Shown in pieces: positions 34,688-43,633 of a stretch of DNA of 64,000 bases; the stretch's first letter is position 1, and every line of letters starts with the position of its first letter. The stretch comes from TK10-74A sp965263065 (lineage in GTDB: Bacteria; Chloroflexota; Dehalococcoidia; Bin125), in NCBI GenBank assembly GCA_965263065.1, contig CBDHGH010000003.1:1302001-1366000 (forward strand), written 5' to 3'. The notes under the pieces were generated by a model. That model had not been told where the DNA came from. It saw nothing but the letters and a program-made list of their open reading frames with translations, and did not search any database. The position numbers and the translations under genes are program-made.

Positions 34688-35473
34688 CTAGCGTCCCTTG
34701 TATTGCGGCGTGCGCTTCTCCATGAACGCCCGCGGCCCTTCCACGGCGTCCTCGCTGCCGAAGGCGCGCCGCGACAACAGCGACTCTAACCCGAACGCGT
34801 GCTCCCACGACATCCCCATCGCCCCCCGCACCGCGATCTCCTTCGCGGTGCGCACCGCGATCGGCCCGTTCGCGCAGATCTTGTCCGCGATGGCGTGCGC
34901 CGTCGGCAGCACCTCGGCCTGCGGCACGACGCGGTTGACGAGGCCCCACTGCAGCGCCTGCGCGGCCGTGATGCGCTGCCCGGTGAGCAGGATCTCCATC
35001 GCCCAGGCCCACGGGATCTGCCGCGGCAGGCGGATGTGCGACCCGGCCGCCGGCACGATCGCCCAGCGCACCTCCTGCAGGCCGAACTCCGCCGTCTCCG
35101 ATGCCACGCGGATGTCGGTGCCCAGCATGACCTCCAGCCCTCCGGCGATGCAGTAGCCGTTGACCGCCGCCAGGACGGGCTTGTACACCCCGCTGAACGG
35201 CCGCGCCTCCGAGATCGCCAGCGGCTCGCCGCGGGCGGAGGCCGTCTCGTTGGGGATCGTGCTGCTCAGGTCGGCGCCGGCGCAAAAGGCCCGGTCCCCC
35301 GCCCCCGTCAGGATCGCGACCCACAGGCCGGGGTCGTTGTCGAAGTCCTCCACCGCCGCCTTGAACGCGTCGCTCAACTCCGGGTTGATCGAGTTCATCA
35401 CCTCCGGGCGGTTGAACGTCATCGTGGCGCGCTTGGCGGCGTAGTCCTTCTCGTAGATCAGCGTTTCCGACAT
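34688..35473 (-). CDS. Enoyl-CoA hydratase/isomerase family protein
   Basis: 261 residues of crotonase fold, with the oxyanion-hole segments DRAFCAGADL (near residue 65) and GYCIAGGLEVMLGTDIR (near 110), then FGLQEVRWAIVP. GGGAGG lies 6 bases from the ATG at 35473. It hydrates or isomerises an unsaturated acyl-CoA. It lies between the CoA-transferase and the thiolase-like genes in a same-strand series. Confidence 0.92.
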   Translation of the reverse strand: MSETLIYEKDYAAKRATMTFNRPEVMNSINPELSDAFKAAVEDFDNDPGLWVAILTGAGDRAFCAGADLSSTIPNETASARGEPLAISEARPFSGVYKPVLAAVNGYCIAGGLEVMLGTDIRVASETAEFGLQEVRWAIVPAAGSHIRLPRQIPWAWAMEILLTGQRITAAQALQWGLVNRVVPQAEVLPTAHAIADKICANGPIAVRTAKEIAVRGAMGMSWEHAFGLESLLSRRAFGSEDAVEGPRAFMEKRTPQYKGR

Positions 35474-35492
35474 CCGGCGCCTCCCGCGGCGA

Positions 35493-35966
35493 CTATCCCG
35501 ACTCGGCGCGCCGCCACTGCACGAGCGTGAACGGCGGCTCGGCGTCGCGGTGGTGCTCGAACACCGCCTCGACCGCCGTCGCGATCTCGATGGGGTCCGT
35601 GGCCGCCCCAAGCAGGTTGCCGACCATGCGCAGGTTGTCGGCCTGCGGCAGCTCGACCAGCACCACGACGTACGGGCAGCCGGTCGTCAGCGCCGGATGC
35701 ACCGGATGCCAGACGCGCTCCCACGAGTAGATCCGCCCCCGCGGCTCGACTTCCACCCACCGCGCCTCGAAGCCGAGGCAGGCGTGACAGATCCACTCCG
35801 GCCCCCAGCGATGCAGGCCGCACCCGTCGCAGCGCTGCACCAGCAGCCGCCCCTCCTGGGCCGCCTCCCAGTAGGGCGCGTCCAGCCCGTCGCCGGCCGG
35901 CGCGGGGGCGGGCGTCCCCGGCGGCAGGTACGGGGTCTCGGTTGATCTCGCCGGTGGCGCCGTCAC
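35493..35966 (-). CDS. DUF35 OB-fold/zinc-ribbon protein partner of thiolase-like enzyme
   Basis: 157 residues. A Pro-rich N-terminus precedes the rubredoxin-like zinc ribbon (Cys46, Cys49, Cys60, Cys63 in CDGCG and CHAC), then the OB-fold domain with GRIYSWERVWHPVHPAL and YVVVLVELPQ. The GTG at 35966 overlaps the TGA of the thiolase-like gene (GTGA), so the two are translationally coupled. DUF35 proteins are known to bind thiolase-like partners, and in steroid catabolism such a pair makes an aldolase (Ltp2 with ChsH2). Confidence 0.9.
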   Translation of the reverse strand: MTAPPARSTETPYLPPGTPAPAPAGDGLDAPYWEAAQEGRLLVQRCDGCGLHRWGPEWICHACLGFEARWVEVEPRGRIYSWERVWHPVHPALTTGCPYVVVLVELPQADNLRMVGNLLGAATDPIEIATAVEAVFEHHRDAEPPFTLVQWRRAESG

Positions 35967-37141
35967 AGCGTAGCCTCCGAGCCCAGCAGCAGATTGCTCA
36001 CCGGCTCCACCATCGGGCCCGACGCGATCAGATGCACGTCGGCATCGGGCACGGGATTCGGCGACTGCCCCCGAATCTGCCGCACCGACTCGATCTGCAA
36101 CTCCAGCCCGTGCATGTAGCACTCGGCCAGGTTGCCGCCGCTGGTGTTGATCGGCAGCCGGCCGCCGGGCGCGATCAGGTTCTCGTAGCGGATGAAGTCG
36201 TTCGCCTCCTCGTACGAGCAGAAACCGTGCTCGATGATGCTCATCACGACGCCGCCCGTGAAGTTCTCGTAGACCTGCGCCACGTCCACGTCCGCCGCGC
36301 CCATCCGCGCCATCTCGTACATCCGCGGGGCCACGGTCTTGAAGTTCGACGTGGCGTAGTCGGGCGCGTTGTGGACGCCTGCCGCCGCCCGCTCGGGGAC
36401 GCCCGTCGCGACGCCCATGATGTAGGCCGGCGCGTGCCGGAAGTCCTTCGCCCGCTCGGCGGGGACCAGCAGCAGCGCCGCCGCGCCGTCGTTCTCCAGG
36501 CAGCAGTCGAAGAGCCGGAACGGCTCGACGATCCAGCGCGAGTTGTCGTAGTCCTCGCCGCTCAGCGGCCGCCCGTGCATCACCGCGCGCGGGTTCTGCT
36601 GGGCGTGGTGATACGCCGCCAGGGAGACCGCCTTCAGCGTGTCCGGGCTGACGCCCCGGTCGTGGAACAGGCGCTGCACCCGCATCGCGAAGGCCTGCGC
36701 CGGCGACATCAGCCCGTAGGGCACGGTGAACGCGTTCCGGCCCCGCACGCGCGGTACCCGCGGCCCCTGCCCGAAGCGCCCGAACTGCCCCTGCGCCAGC
36801 GACCGGAACACGACCACGCAGTCGGCGTAGCCCGTCGCGATGGCCGCCGCGGCGTTGCCCACCGCCCCCGATCCGCCCCCGCCGCCGCCGCCCCACTGCA
36901 TGTTCGAGAAGCGCAACTCGGGCAGACCCAGCGCGGCCGCCAGGCGGGGCGGGTCGTTGCGGTCGTCGCTGAACGAGGCGAAGCCGTCGATCGCGCGCGG
37001 GTCCAGGCCCGCGTCCTCGCAGGCATTCAGCACCGACTGCAGCGCCAGCTTGAACTCCGCGTCGGGCGACTGCCCGTGCCGGTAGTAGTGCGTCTCGCCG
37101 ATCCCCACGATCGCGACCGCGCCCCGGAGTGACCTCGTCAT
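35963..37141 (-). CDS. Thiolase-like protein (SCP2/Ltp group) lacking the catalytic cysteine
   Basis: 392 residues of thiolase fold (VAIVGIGETHYYRHG start; GGRLPINTSGGNLAECYMHG late). The position where thiolases carry the acyl-accepting Cys is a Gly-rich run ending SGAVGN, and the usual GHP histidine motif is replaced by ECYMHG. A VYENFT segment, typical of the lipid-transfer/aldolase subgroup, is present. With its coupled DUF35 partner it is more likely a retro-aldolase on a beta-hydroxyacyl-CoA than a thiolase. GGAGG lies 7 bases from the ATG. Confidence 0.88.
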   Translation of the reverse strand: MTRSLRGAVAIVGIGETHYYRHGQSPDAEFKLALQSVLNACEDAGLDPRAIDGFASFSDDRNDPPRLAAALGLPELRFSNMQWGGGGGGGSGAVGNAAAAIATGYADCVVVFRSLAQGQFGRFGQGPRVPRVRGRNAFTVPYGLMSPAQAFAMRVQRLFHDRGVSPDTLKAVSLAAYHHAQQNPRAVMHGRPLSGEDYDNSRWIVEPFRLFDCCLENDGAAALLLVPAERAKDFRHAPAYIMGVATGVPERAAAGVHNAPDYATSNFKTVAPRMYEMARMGAADVDVAQVYENFTGGVVMSIIEHGFCSYEEANDFIRYENLIAPGGRLPINTSGGNLAECYMHGLELQIESVRQIRGQSPNPVPDADVHLIASGPMVEPVSNLLLGSEATL

Positions 37142-37168
37142 AGCACCGCCTCCATCAACCCGGCTGCC

Positions 37169-38362
37169 CTAGCCAACGACGCCCGCCTCACGCAGCGCCC
37201 GCACCTGCTCCTCGTCCAGCCCCAGGTCCGCCGCCAGCACCTCGTCCGCGTGCTCGCTGAGCAGCGGCGCGCGTTGCAGCGGCACGTCGCTCTTCGACAT
37301 GCGCGGCGCCCAGCCCAGCAGCTTGATCTCGCCGTGGTGCGGATGATCGAGCGTGTGGATGAACCCCCGCTCACGCAGGTGCGGGTTGTCGTGCAGTTCC
37401 ACCGTGTCCAGCACGGCGCTGCAGGGCACGCCGGCCGCGCTCAGCGCCTCCATCGCCTGCCACTTGGTGCGCTCCCGCGTCCATCCCGCGATGATCTCGT
37501 AGACCTCCGCGGCCGTGGCTTCCATGCGCGCGACCGGGTCGCTGAAGCGCGGGTCCGTGAGCAGTTCCGGCCGGTCGATGGTCGTCACGAGGGCATCCCA
37601 GTGCTTCGACGTCACGGCGATCAGGGAGAGCCAGTCGTTGGCGCCGCCCGGCGCGCAAGGGTAGAGCGCCATCGTCGGGCGGGCAGTGTTGCTCCAGCGC
37701 CCCACGACGGCCCGTCCCCAGTCGCCCGCCCCGGCGACGCGCGTGCGCATGAAGTAGGTCATCGCCTCCTGCATCGAGACCTCGATCATCTGGCCCTCGC
37801 CGGTCCGCTGGACCTGGATGTAGGCCGCCAGGATCGAGAGCGCCATCGTCAGGCCGGTGCCCGCGTCGGCCGTGGTCGTGCCGGGCCACATCGGCGGGCC
37901 GCCATCCTCCCCCGCGACGGAGAAGGCCCCCGCCGCCGCCTGCGCGATGGGGTCGAAGCACTTGTAGTCCTTCCACGGGCCCGACAGGCCGAAGCCCTTC
38001 ACGCGGCCGTAGATGATGCGCGGGTTGACTCCCCGCAGCGCCTCGTAGTCGATGCCCAGCTTCTCCATCCGTCCGGGGCCGTAGTTCTCCACGAAGACGT
38101 CGTAGTGCGGCGCCATCGCGAGCAGCAGATCGCGTCCCTCCGGGGTCGAGAGGTCGATCGCGATGCTGCGCTTGTTGCTGTTCCAGTTGATGAAGTACGG
38201 CGCGTCGCCCCCGTCGCCCGCCCGGAACCCGCGGCCGGGGTCGCCGCTGGGCGGCTCGACCTTGACGACGTCGGCGCCCAGCCAGGCCAGGGCCTGCGTG
38301 CAGGAGGTCCCTGCTTCGTACTGCGTCATGTCCAGGATGCGGACTCCATCGAGCGCTGGCAT
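37169..38362 (-). CDS. CaiB/BaiF family (type III) CoA-transferase
   Basis: 397 residues. The N-terminal block GVRILDMTQYEAGTSCTQALAWLGADVVKVE and FINWNSNKRSIAIDL are classic for the family, and the catalytic Asp lies in TTTADAGTGLTMA. It transfers CoA between carboxylic acids through an enzyme-bound anhydride. GGAGG is 5 bases from the ATG. Its neighbours are the thiolase-like aldolase and an acyl-CoA dehydrogenase, so it probably activates the acid that enters this pathway. Confidence 0.94.
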   Translation of the reverse strand: MPALDGVRILDMTQYEAGTSCTQALAWLGADVVKVEPPSGDPGRGFRAGDGGDAPYFINWNSNKRSIAIDLSTPEGRDLLLAMAPHYDVFVENYGPGRMEKLGIDYEALRGVNPRIIYGRVKGFGLSGPWKDYKCFDPIAQAAAGAFSVAGEDGGPPMWPGTTTADAGTGLTMALSILAAYIQVQRTGEGQMIEVSMQEAMTYFMRTRVAGAGDWGRAVVGRWSNTARPTMALYPCAPGGANDWLSLIAVTSKHWDALVTTIDRPELLTDPRFSDPVARMEATAAEVYEIIAGWTRERTKWQAMEALSAAGVPCSAVLDTVELHDNPHLRERGFIHTLDHPHHGEIKLLGWAPRMSKSDVPLQRAPLLSEHADEVLAADLGLDEEQVRALREAGVVG

Positions 38363-38467
38363 GCGTCCTCCCTGCCAACGTCCCCGCCGCTCGGGGGCGT
38401 CGGCCCCATGCTAGTCCCCCCGCGTCCCCCGCGGCAGGGTGGGCCCCGGCGGCCCCCAGGATGCCGG

Positions 38468-39634
38468 CTAGACCCGCGGCATCCCCAGCCCCCGCGTCGC
38501 GATGATGTTGCGCATCACTTCGTTCGCCCCCGCGCCGAAGGTCGGCATCACGGCGGCCCGGTAGCCCTGCTCGATGCGACCGCCGATCGGGGCGCGCTCG
38601 TCCTCGGGTGAGAGCTGACCGTGCAGCGCCATCAGGCGCAGGCCCGCGTTCTGCAACCGCTGCATCATCTCCGTGCTGAAGATCTTGACCATGCTCGCCT
38701 CGTGCTCCGGATGCTCGCCCCGCCCGATCATCCCCAGGTTGCGGTACGACAGCATCTGCAGCACCTCCAACTCCACCCGGTAGTGGGCCAGGGTCGCGCG
38801 CACGCTGGGCCGGTCGGCCGGGCGCAGGCCGTCGGGCCCCGGCTGCGACGCCCACTTCACCAGCGCGTCGAACACCGCCCGCACGCCCGACACCGTGAAG
38901 ATGCTCACCCGCTCGTAGTCCAGCGCGTGGGCGGCGTAGTACCAGCCGCGGTTTTCCTCGCCCACCAGCGCCTCGGCCGGCGCGCGCACGTCCTCGAAGT
39001 ACACCTCGTTGGTGCGGTACCCCGCCAGCGTCCAGATCGGGCGGATCGTGATCCCCTCGCTGTCCAGCGGCACCAGGAACATCGAGATGCCGCGATGCTT
39101 GGGGACGTCGGGGTCGGTGCGGGCGGCCAGCCAGACGTACTCCGCCCGGTGCGCCGCCGACGTGAAGCGCTTGATCCCGTTGAACACGAAGTCGTCGCCG
39201 TCGCGCACGGCCCGCAACTGCAGCGACGCCAGATCGGTGCCCGCGTCGGGCTCGGTATACCCCAGCGCGAACTCGACCTCGCCCCGCGCGATCGGCGGCA
39301 GGAAGTGCTCCCGCTGCTGGTCGGTGCCGAAGCGCATCAGCGTCGGGCCCACCTGCTGCACCGCGACGGTCGCGATCGGCGCCCCCACGTAGTTGCAGGC
39401 CTCCTGGAAGAGATACTGCTCCTCGAACGTGCGCTCCCCGCCCCCAAACTCCGCCGGCCACGACATCGTCAGCCAGCCGCGCTCGGCCAGCTTGCGACGG
39501 AAGGCGCGCTCCTCGGCGTAGGCCTCCGCGTTGTCGTCCGATGCGCGACGCCGGTCGCGCCCCCATTCCGCGAGCAGGAACGCCCGCACCTCCGCCTCGA
39601 ACGCCAGCGCCGTGTCGGCAAAGCGGATCTCCAT
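38468..39634 (-). CDS. Acyl-CoA dehydrogenase family protein
   Basis: 388 residues from an ATG at 39634 behind GGGAG; upstream in-frame codons are not part of the fold. Visible regions are AERGWLTMSWPAEFGGG, LGYTEPDAGTDLASLQ, FNGIKRFTSAAHRAEYVWLA and the C-terminal GAGANEVMRNIIATRGLG. It is of the group that includes steroid- and branched-chain-acting dehydrogenases. Electrons would pass to ETF. It ends the same-strand catabolic series. Confidence 0.93.
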   Translation of the reverse strand: MEIRFADTALAFEAEVRAFLLAEWGRDRRRASDDNAEAYAEERAFRRKLAERGWLTMSWPAEFGGGERTFEEQYLFQEACNYVGAPIATVAVQQVGPTLMRFGTDQQREHFLPPIARGEVEFALGYTEPDAGTDLASLQLRAVRDGDDFVFNGIKRFTSAAHRAEYVWLAARTDPDVPKHRGISMFLVPLDSEGITIRPIWTLAGYRTNEVYFEDVRAPAEALVGEENRGWYYAAHALDYERVSIFTVSGVRAVFDALVKWASQPGPDGLRPADRPSVRATLAHYRVELEVLQMLSYRNLGMIGRGEHPEHEASMVKIFSTEMMQRLQNAGLRLMALHGQLSPEDERAPIGGRIEQGYRAAVMPTFGAGANEVMRNIIATRGLGMPRV

Positions 39635-39758
39635 GACCGTCTCCCTCGCCCGCGACTGCGCCGCGCCCGATGCCCGGCGCGCCGCCAAGTGTCGCAGCTA
39701 GCGACCGTCCCTGGCCACGGTATGCCCTTGTCGCTCTCCCGTGCGACACTCCCCCACG

Positions 39759-41282
39759 ATGTCCACCGCCGCCCCGCCGATCGCCCGCCCAGAACGCGTC
39801 GCCGCCATCGACCTCGGATCCAACTCCGCCCGCGTCGTCGTCGTCGAGGTGGAAGCGGGCGGCCATCTGGAGGTCGTGGAGGAGTTGCGCACGCCGCTGC
39901 GCCTCGCCCTCGCGCTCGGGTCCGACGGTCGCCTGCCCGACGACGCCGTCGCCGCCACGCTGGCCGCGCTGCACGAGTTCATGGCCGTCGCCCGCGGGGC
40001 CGGCGCGCAGCGCATCGAGGCCGTCGCGACGGCCGCCCTGCGCGACGCCCGCAACGCGGACGCCATCCTGGCGCCCGCCCGCCGCCGCCTGGGACTGAAG
40101 ATCGACGTGATCGACGCGCAGGCCGAGGCGGAGCGGTCGTTCGTGGGCGCGATCTACGGCCTGCCCGTCGACCACGGCCTGCTGGTCGATATCGGCGGCG
40201 GCAGCATGGAGGTCGTGCACTTCCGGGACCGCGCGGTCGAGGCGACCTGGTCGTTCCCCTTCGGCGTGCTGCGCATGTGGGACCAGTACTTGGCCGACGA
40301 CCCGCCGACCGCCGCGGACCTGCGACGGGTCGCGGCGCACGTGCGCGACGCCCTGCGCCGGGCCGGCGTGCCCGCCCTGGCGGACGGCGACGTCCTGGTG
40401 GGGACGGGCGGCAGCGTGCGCAACCTCGCCAAGATGGACCGCCGCGGCCGCCCCTACCCCATCCATCGCCTGCATGGCTACGCGATCGGCGCCCGCCGCC
40501 TGCACGCGCTGCTGGCCTCGTTCGCCGGGCGGACCCTCGACGAGCGCCGCCAGCTGCCGGGCCTGAACCCGGATCGCGCCGACGCGATCGGGGCCGGCGC
40601 GGCCGTCCTGCAGGGCGTCGTGACCGCGGCCGGCGCCGGCGAGGTGCTCGTCGCCGGGCAGGGCATCCGCGAGGGCATCATCCGCCGCGTCGCGCTGCCC
40701 AGCCTGCCGCCCCCGCCCGACGTGCGCCGCGCCTCGCTGCGCTCGATCGCGCGGCGCTTCGCCCGCTGGGACGAGGAGCGCGCCCTGCACCGCGCGGCGA
40801 CGGCGGCCATGCTCCAGTCGGAGTTCGACCCGGACATGACGCCGGAGTTGCGCGAGCTGCTCGGCCACGCCGCCTACGTGCTCGATATCGGCACCGCGAT
40901 CGACTACTACAACCGCCACCGTCAGACCGCGGCCATCCTCGCCGTTACCGACCTGAACGGCTTCTCGCACCGCCACACCGCGCTGCTCGCCGCCCTCATC
41001 CGCACGGCCGAGAAGCCCAATCCCGGCGTCCGGCCCTACCGCCCCCTGCTCACCAAGGCCGACGCCCCGGCGCTGGAGCGCGCCGCCCTGATCCTGGCCA
41101 TCGCCGACGAGCTCGGGCGGCGCGTCGTGCCGGACCGCCATCCCCACGTCTCCTGCGTCGTGGAGCCCGGCTGCGTGCGCCTGACGACGCAGGGCGACGC
41201 CCCCCGGCAGCTGTCGCGGCTCAGTGGCCGCTTCCGCGAGGCGTTCGGCCGGGCGCTCATCGTCGACGGCACGCCGGCCTGA
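39759..41282 (+). CDS. Exopolyphosphatase / pppGpp phosphohydrolase (Ppx/GppA) family protein
   Basis: 507 residues from an ATG at 39759; a GTG at 39741 is possible and neither has a clear ribosome site. The actin-like phosphatase domain shows AIDLGSNSARVVVVEV, then LLVDIGGGSMEVVHF and GTGGSVRNLAKM. A C-terminal HD-like domain contains LLGHAAYVLDIG and FSHRHTALLAALI. It removes terminal phosphates from polyphosphate or pppGpp. It lies with SixA, CYTH-CHAD and Ppk1 genes, so polyphosphate is the likely substrate. Confidence 0.93.
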   Translation: MSTAAPPIARPERVAAIDLGSNSARVVVVEVEAGGHLEVVEELRTPLRLALALGSDGRLPDDAVAATLAALHEFMAVARGAGAQRIEAVATAALRDARNADAILAPARRRLGLKIDVIDAQAEAERSFVGAIYGLPVDHGLLVDIGGGSMEVVHFRDRAVEATWSFPFGVLRMWDQYLADDPPTAADLRRVAAHVRDALRRAGVPALADGDVLVGTGGSVRNLAKMDRRGRPYPIHRLHGYAIGARRLHALLASFAGRTLDERRQLPGLNPDRADAIGAGAAVLQGVVTAAGAGEVLVAGQGIREGIIRRVALPSLPPPPDVRRASLRSIARRFARWDEERALHRAATAAMLQSEFDPDMTPELRELLGHAAYVLDIGTAIDYYNRHRQTAAILAVTDLNGFSHRHTALLAALIRTAEKPNPGVRPYRPLLTKADAPALERAALILAIADELGRRVVPDRHPHVSCVVEPGCVRLTTQGDAPRQLSRLSGRFREAFGRALIVDGTPA

Positions 41283-41305
41283 GGCGGCGCGCCGGTCCGC
41301 CTCAG
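41279..41305. terminator. Bidirectional terminator hairpin between ppx and sixA
   Basis: CTGAGGCGG (41279-41287) pairs with CCGCCTCAG (41297-41305) around a 9-base loop. The arms overlap the stop codons of both convergent genes. No T-run is present, so the role is inferred from the symmetry and position. Confidence 0.5.
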
Positions 41306-41814
41306 CGATCGAGCGCGCGCAGCAGCCGTGGCGGCAGGAACCAGACCAGCACGCCCGACCCCGGCGACGGATGGCCCGCCGTGTCGATCCGCGCCGCGCC
41401 GCCCTTGCGCCAGTCGATCGCCCAGCCGGGCGCGCCCGTGAGCAGCGCGGCCAGCGCGCTCAGCGTCGGCTCGTGCCCGACGATCGCGATCCGCTCGGGC
41501 ACCGCCCCGCCGTCCAGCGTGCGCGCGGCGATCGCCCGCAACGCCTGCGCGGCCGTCACCGCGGGCGACAGCGACTCCTCCGCCTCGGGCGCGGGCCAGC
41601 CCGCGCCGACCGATAGCATCTCGGCGGTCTGCCACGCGCGCGTGGCCGGGCTCGAGAGCACGCGGTCGATGTGCGGCGCGGCGTGGCCCAGCCCCCGCGC
41701 CGCCCGCTCGAACCGGACCCGCCCGCGATCGCTCAGCGGCCGATCGCGGTCATCGGGCCAGCGCCGGGCGTCGCGCTCCTCGGCGATCGCGTGCCGCACC
41801 AAGTAGAGCTCCAT
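41302..41814 (-). CDS. sixA: SixA-like phosphohistidine phosphatase
   Basis: 170 residues of the histidine phosphatase superfamily. The catalytic RHA motif is at residues 7-9 (LYLVRHAIAEE), the second Arg/His set lies in LSSPATRAWQTAE, and IVGHEPTLSALAALL carries the second histidine. SixA removes phosphate from phosphohistidine in transfer proteins. Co-location with polyphosphate genes is common for this family. The frame starts at an ATG 47 bases after the CHAD gene's stop. Confidence 0.9.
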   Translation of the reverse strand: MELYLVRHAIAEERDARRWPDDRDRPLSDRGRVRFERAARGLGHAAPHIDRVLSSPATRAWQTAEMLSVGAGWPAPEAEESLSPAVTAAQALRAIAARTLDGGAVPERIAIVGHEPTLSALAALLTGAPGWAIDWRKGGAARIDTAGHPSPGSGVLVWFLPPRLLRALDR

Positions 41815-41861
41815 CGCACCGTCCCGTCAGACGTCGCCGGGCGGACATCGCCGCCCGGCCA

Positions 41862-43460
41862 TCAGGCCGTGTGCTCCGCCAGCGCGCGCCTCATGCGGCG
41901 CCACGGCTTGCCGCGCGCGGCCGCGTAGGCCGCCGTGATGCTCGCCCGCTCGGGCTCGAGCTCGGCGCGCCGCAGCGCGGCCAACTCGCCCATCGCCAGG
42001 CGCGTGCCCGGAGGCAACCCCTGATCGACGTGCGCCAGCATGCGAAACTGCCGCGCCGCGATCACCGCGTCCTGACGACGCCCCAGCCCATCCTGCAGCG
42101 CGACCAGGCGCGGCAGCAGGCGGGCCGCGGCCTTGGGATAGAGCGGCGCCAGGAACTCCAGCGCGTAGCGCAGCCGCTTCACGCGGATGCGCAGCGCATG
42201 CAGCTCGGCGTCGGGCGTGTGCGCGTCCAACCGATCTCCCCGGCGACGCACCTGCGCCATGCGCCGCGCCAGCACCCGCGCCGCGCCGGCGCCGACGCTC
42301 ACCTCACCGGTCCCGTTCGTCCCGCCCGATCCCAGCTCGCCGATCGCGGCGTCCAGACCCGCCAGCAGCGCCTCGAATCGTGGCGTGTCCAGCGCCTCCC
42401 GCATGCGGACGCGGGCGGCCTCGCGCTCCCCCGCCAGCCGCGCGATCAGCGGCGCGAGCGCCGCCACGCCGCCGGCAGACCCCACCTCCGCCTCCAGCTC
42501 CGCGATCTGGACGTCCAGGTCGCGCACATCGCCCAGCGCCCGGCGCGCCCAGCCCAACTCGCGCCGCAGCGCCCGCGTGTCGCCGGGCAGCGTCGCGCGG
42601 AACAGTGCGATCACCTCCCACATGCGCCGGCTGGCGATGCGCATCCGGTGCACGGCCTCCGCGTCCGAGCCCGTCCGGGCCGCCATCTCGTTCCCGGCGA
42701 AGACCGATGCCTGCGTCACCAGCGTCGCTCGCACCAGCGCTCGCACCGGCGTCTCCGGTCGGATGGGGGCGCGCGGCGGGTCCGCGCTGGGGGCGGTCGC
42801 CCCGATGTCGCCCAGGCCCGCCTCGACCTTGGACTGCTCGGCGCGCCGCAGGCGGGGGCAGGCGTCGAGCCTCTGCGCCAGGTCGTGCAATTGGGCGTCG
42901 GTCGCCCCGATCGACTCCAGTTCCAGCCGTACGAGGTGGCCGGCGCCGGCGCCCGGCGCGGCTCGCTCCAGCGACGTCTCGTCCAGCGCGACATCGGCGA
43001 CCGGGCGGCTCGCGCCGATCGCCTTGACGTGCTCTCGCCGCGTCCGCACGGTCAGCGCCGGCTGCAGCGTCGCGGGGCCCAGCAGCACCCGCAGGCGGAT
43101 GCCCACCGGCCCGCGCGCCGCGATTAGGGCCGCGGCGTCGGCGGCGGGGATCGGTTCGCTGATCTCGCGCCGGCGCTGCGGCCCATGCGACGACCAACTG
43201 GTGGACTTGAGCGTGGCGTCGCAGCGACCGCCGGCCGTCCGAGCGCGCAGCGCCCAGCCGGCCGCGCGCAGACGGCCGTCCCCGGAGTCGAAGTAGACAT
43301 CCACGATCTGCTCGGCCGGCAGCGGCCGCAGCGACAGGTCGGCCAGCCGCGCCGCCGTGCGCAGCGCCTCGCGTGCGGCCCCGGCGTGCGGCGCGTCGAA
43401 CTGCCACTCGACTTCGTCGCCGCTGGTCCCGGCCGGGGCCGCACTCAGAGGAGTCACCAT
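41862..43460 (-). CDS. CYTH-CHAD domain protein
   Basis: 532 residues. The N-terminal CYTH triphosphate-tunnel domain (residues about 15-215) starts EVEWQFDAP, where the family signature ExExK lacks the Lys, and continues with VDVYFDSGDGRLRAAGWALRAR. The C-terminal CHAD domain (about 235-520) is helical and His/Arg rich, with DAEAVHRMRIASRRMWEVI and LHALRIRVKRLRYALEFL. CHAD domains bind polyphosphate, and CYTH domains hydrolyse triphosphates. The location between SixA and Ppk1 supports a role in polyphosphate granules. The ATG has no clear ribosome site and may be leaderless. Confidence 0.92.
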   Translation of the reverse strand: MVTPLSAAPAGTSGDEVEWQFDAPHAGAAREALRTAARLADLSLRPLPAEQIVDVYFDSGDGRLRAAGWALRARTAGGRCDATLKSTSWSSHGPQRRREISEPIPAADAAALIAARGPVGIRLRVLLGPATLQPALTVRTRREHVKAIGASRPVADVALDETSLERAAPGAGAGHLVRLELESIGATDAQLHDLAQRLDACPRLRRAEQSKVEAGLGDIGATAPSADPPRAPIRPETPVRALVRATLVTQASVFAGNEMAARTGSDAEAVHRMRIASRRMWEVIALFRATLPGDTRALRRELGWARRALGDVRDLDVQIAELEAEVGSAGGVAALAPLIARLAGEREAARVRMREALDTPRFEALLAGLDAAIGELGSGGTNGTGEVSVGAGAARVLARRMAQVRRRGDRLDAHTPDAELHALRIRVKRLRYALEFLAPLYPKAAARLLPRLVALQDGLGRRQDAVIAARQFRMLAHVDQGLPPGTRLAMGELAALRRAELEPERASITAAYAAARGKPWRRMRRALAEHTA

Positions 43461-43493
43461 AACGCGGCGAGTCTAACGAGTCGGCGGCCGGCT

Positions 43494-43553
43494 GCCCAAT
43501 AAGGGCGCCCAATAAGGGCGAAGGTGATCACCACGCCCGGCGCCGCCCGGCGC
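43494..43553. repeat. 13-nt and 10-nt tandem repeats upstream of ppk1
   Basis: GCCCAATAAGGGC occurs twice in tandem (43494-43506 and 43507-43519), each a partial palindrome. A 10-base GCCCGGCGCC pair follows at about 43534-43553. They lie between the divergent CYTH-CHAD and ppk1 genes and could affect expression. Confidence 0.7.
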
Positions 43554-43633
43554 CCTCCTTATGATCGGGAAGCGCCTATGATCGATGATGCGTGATGTTC
43601 CGGGCGCGGACTCGCGCAGGGAGACGATCGGCG

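Noticed and set aside
37371..41147. A 1,258-codon open frame on the minus strand
   Set aside because: It overlaps the CaiB, acyl-CoA dehydrogenase and Ppx genes in another frame, has no recognisable domain and is a product of high GC content. The same applies to many long opposite-strand frames in the window.
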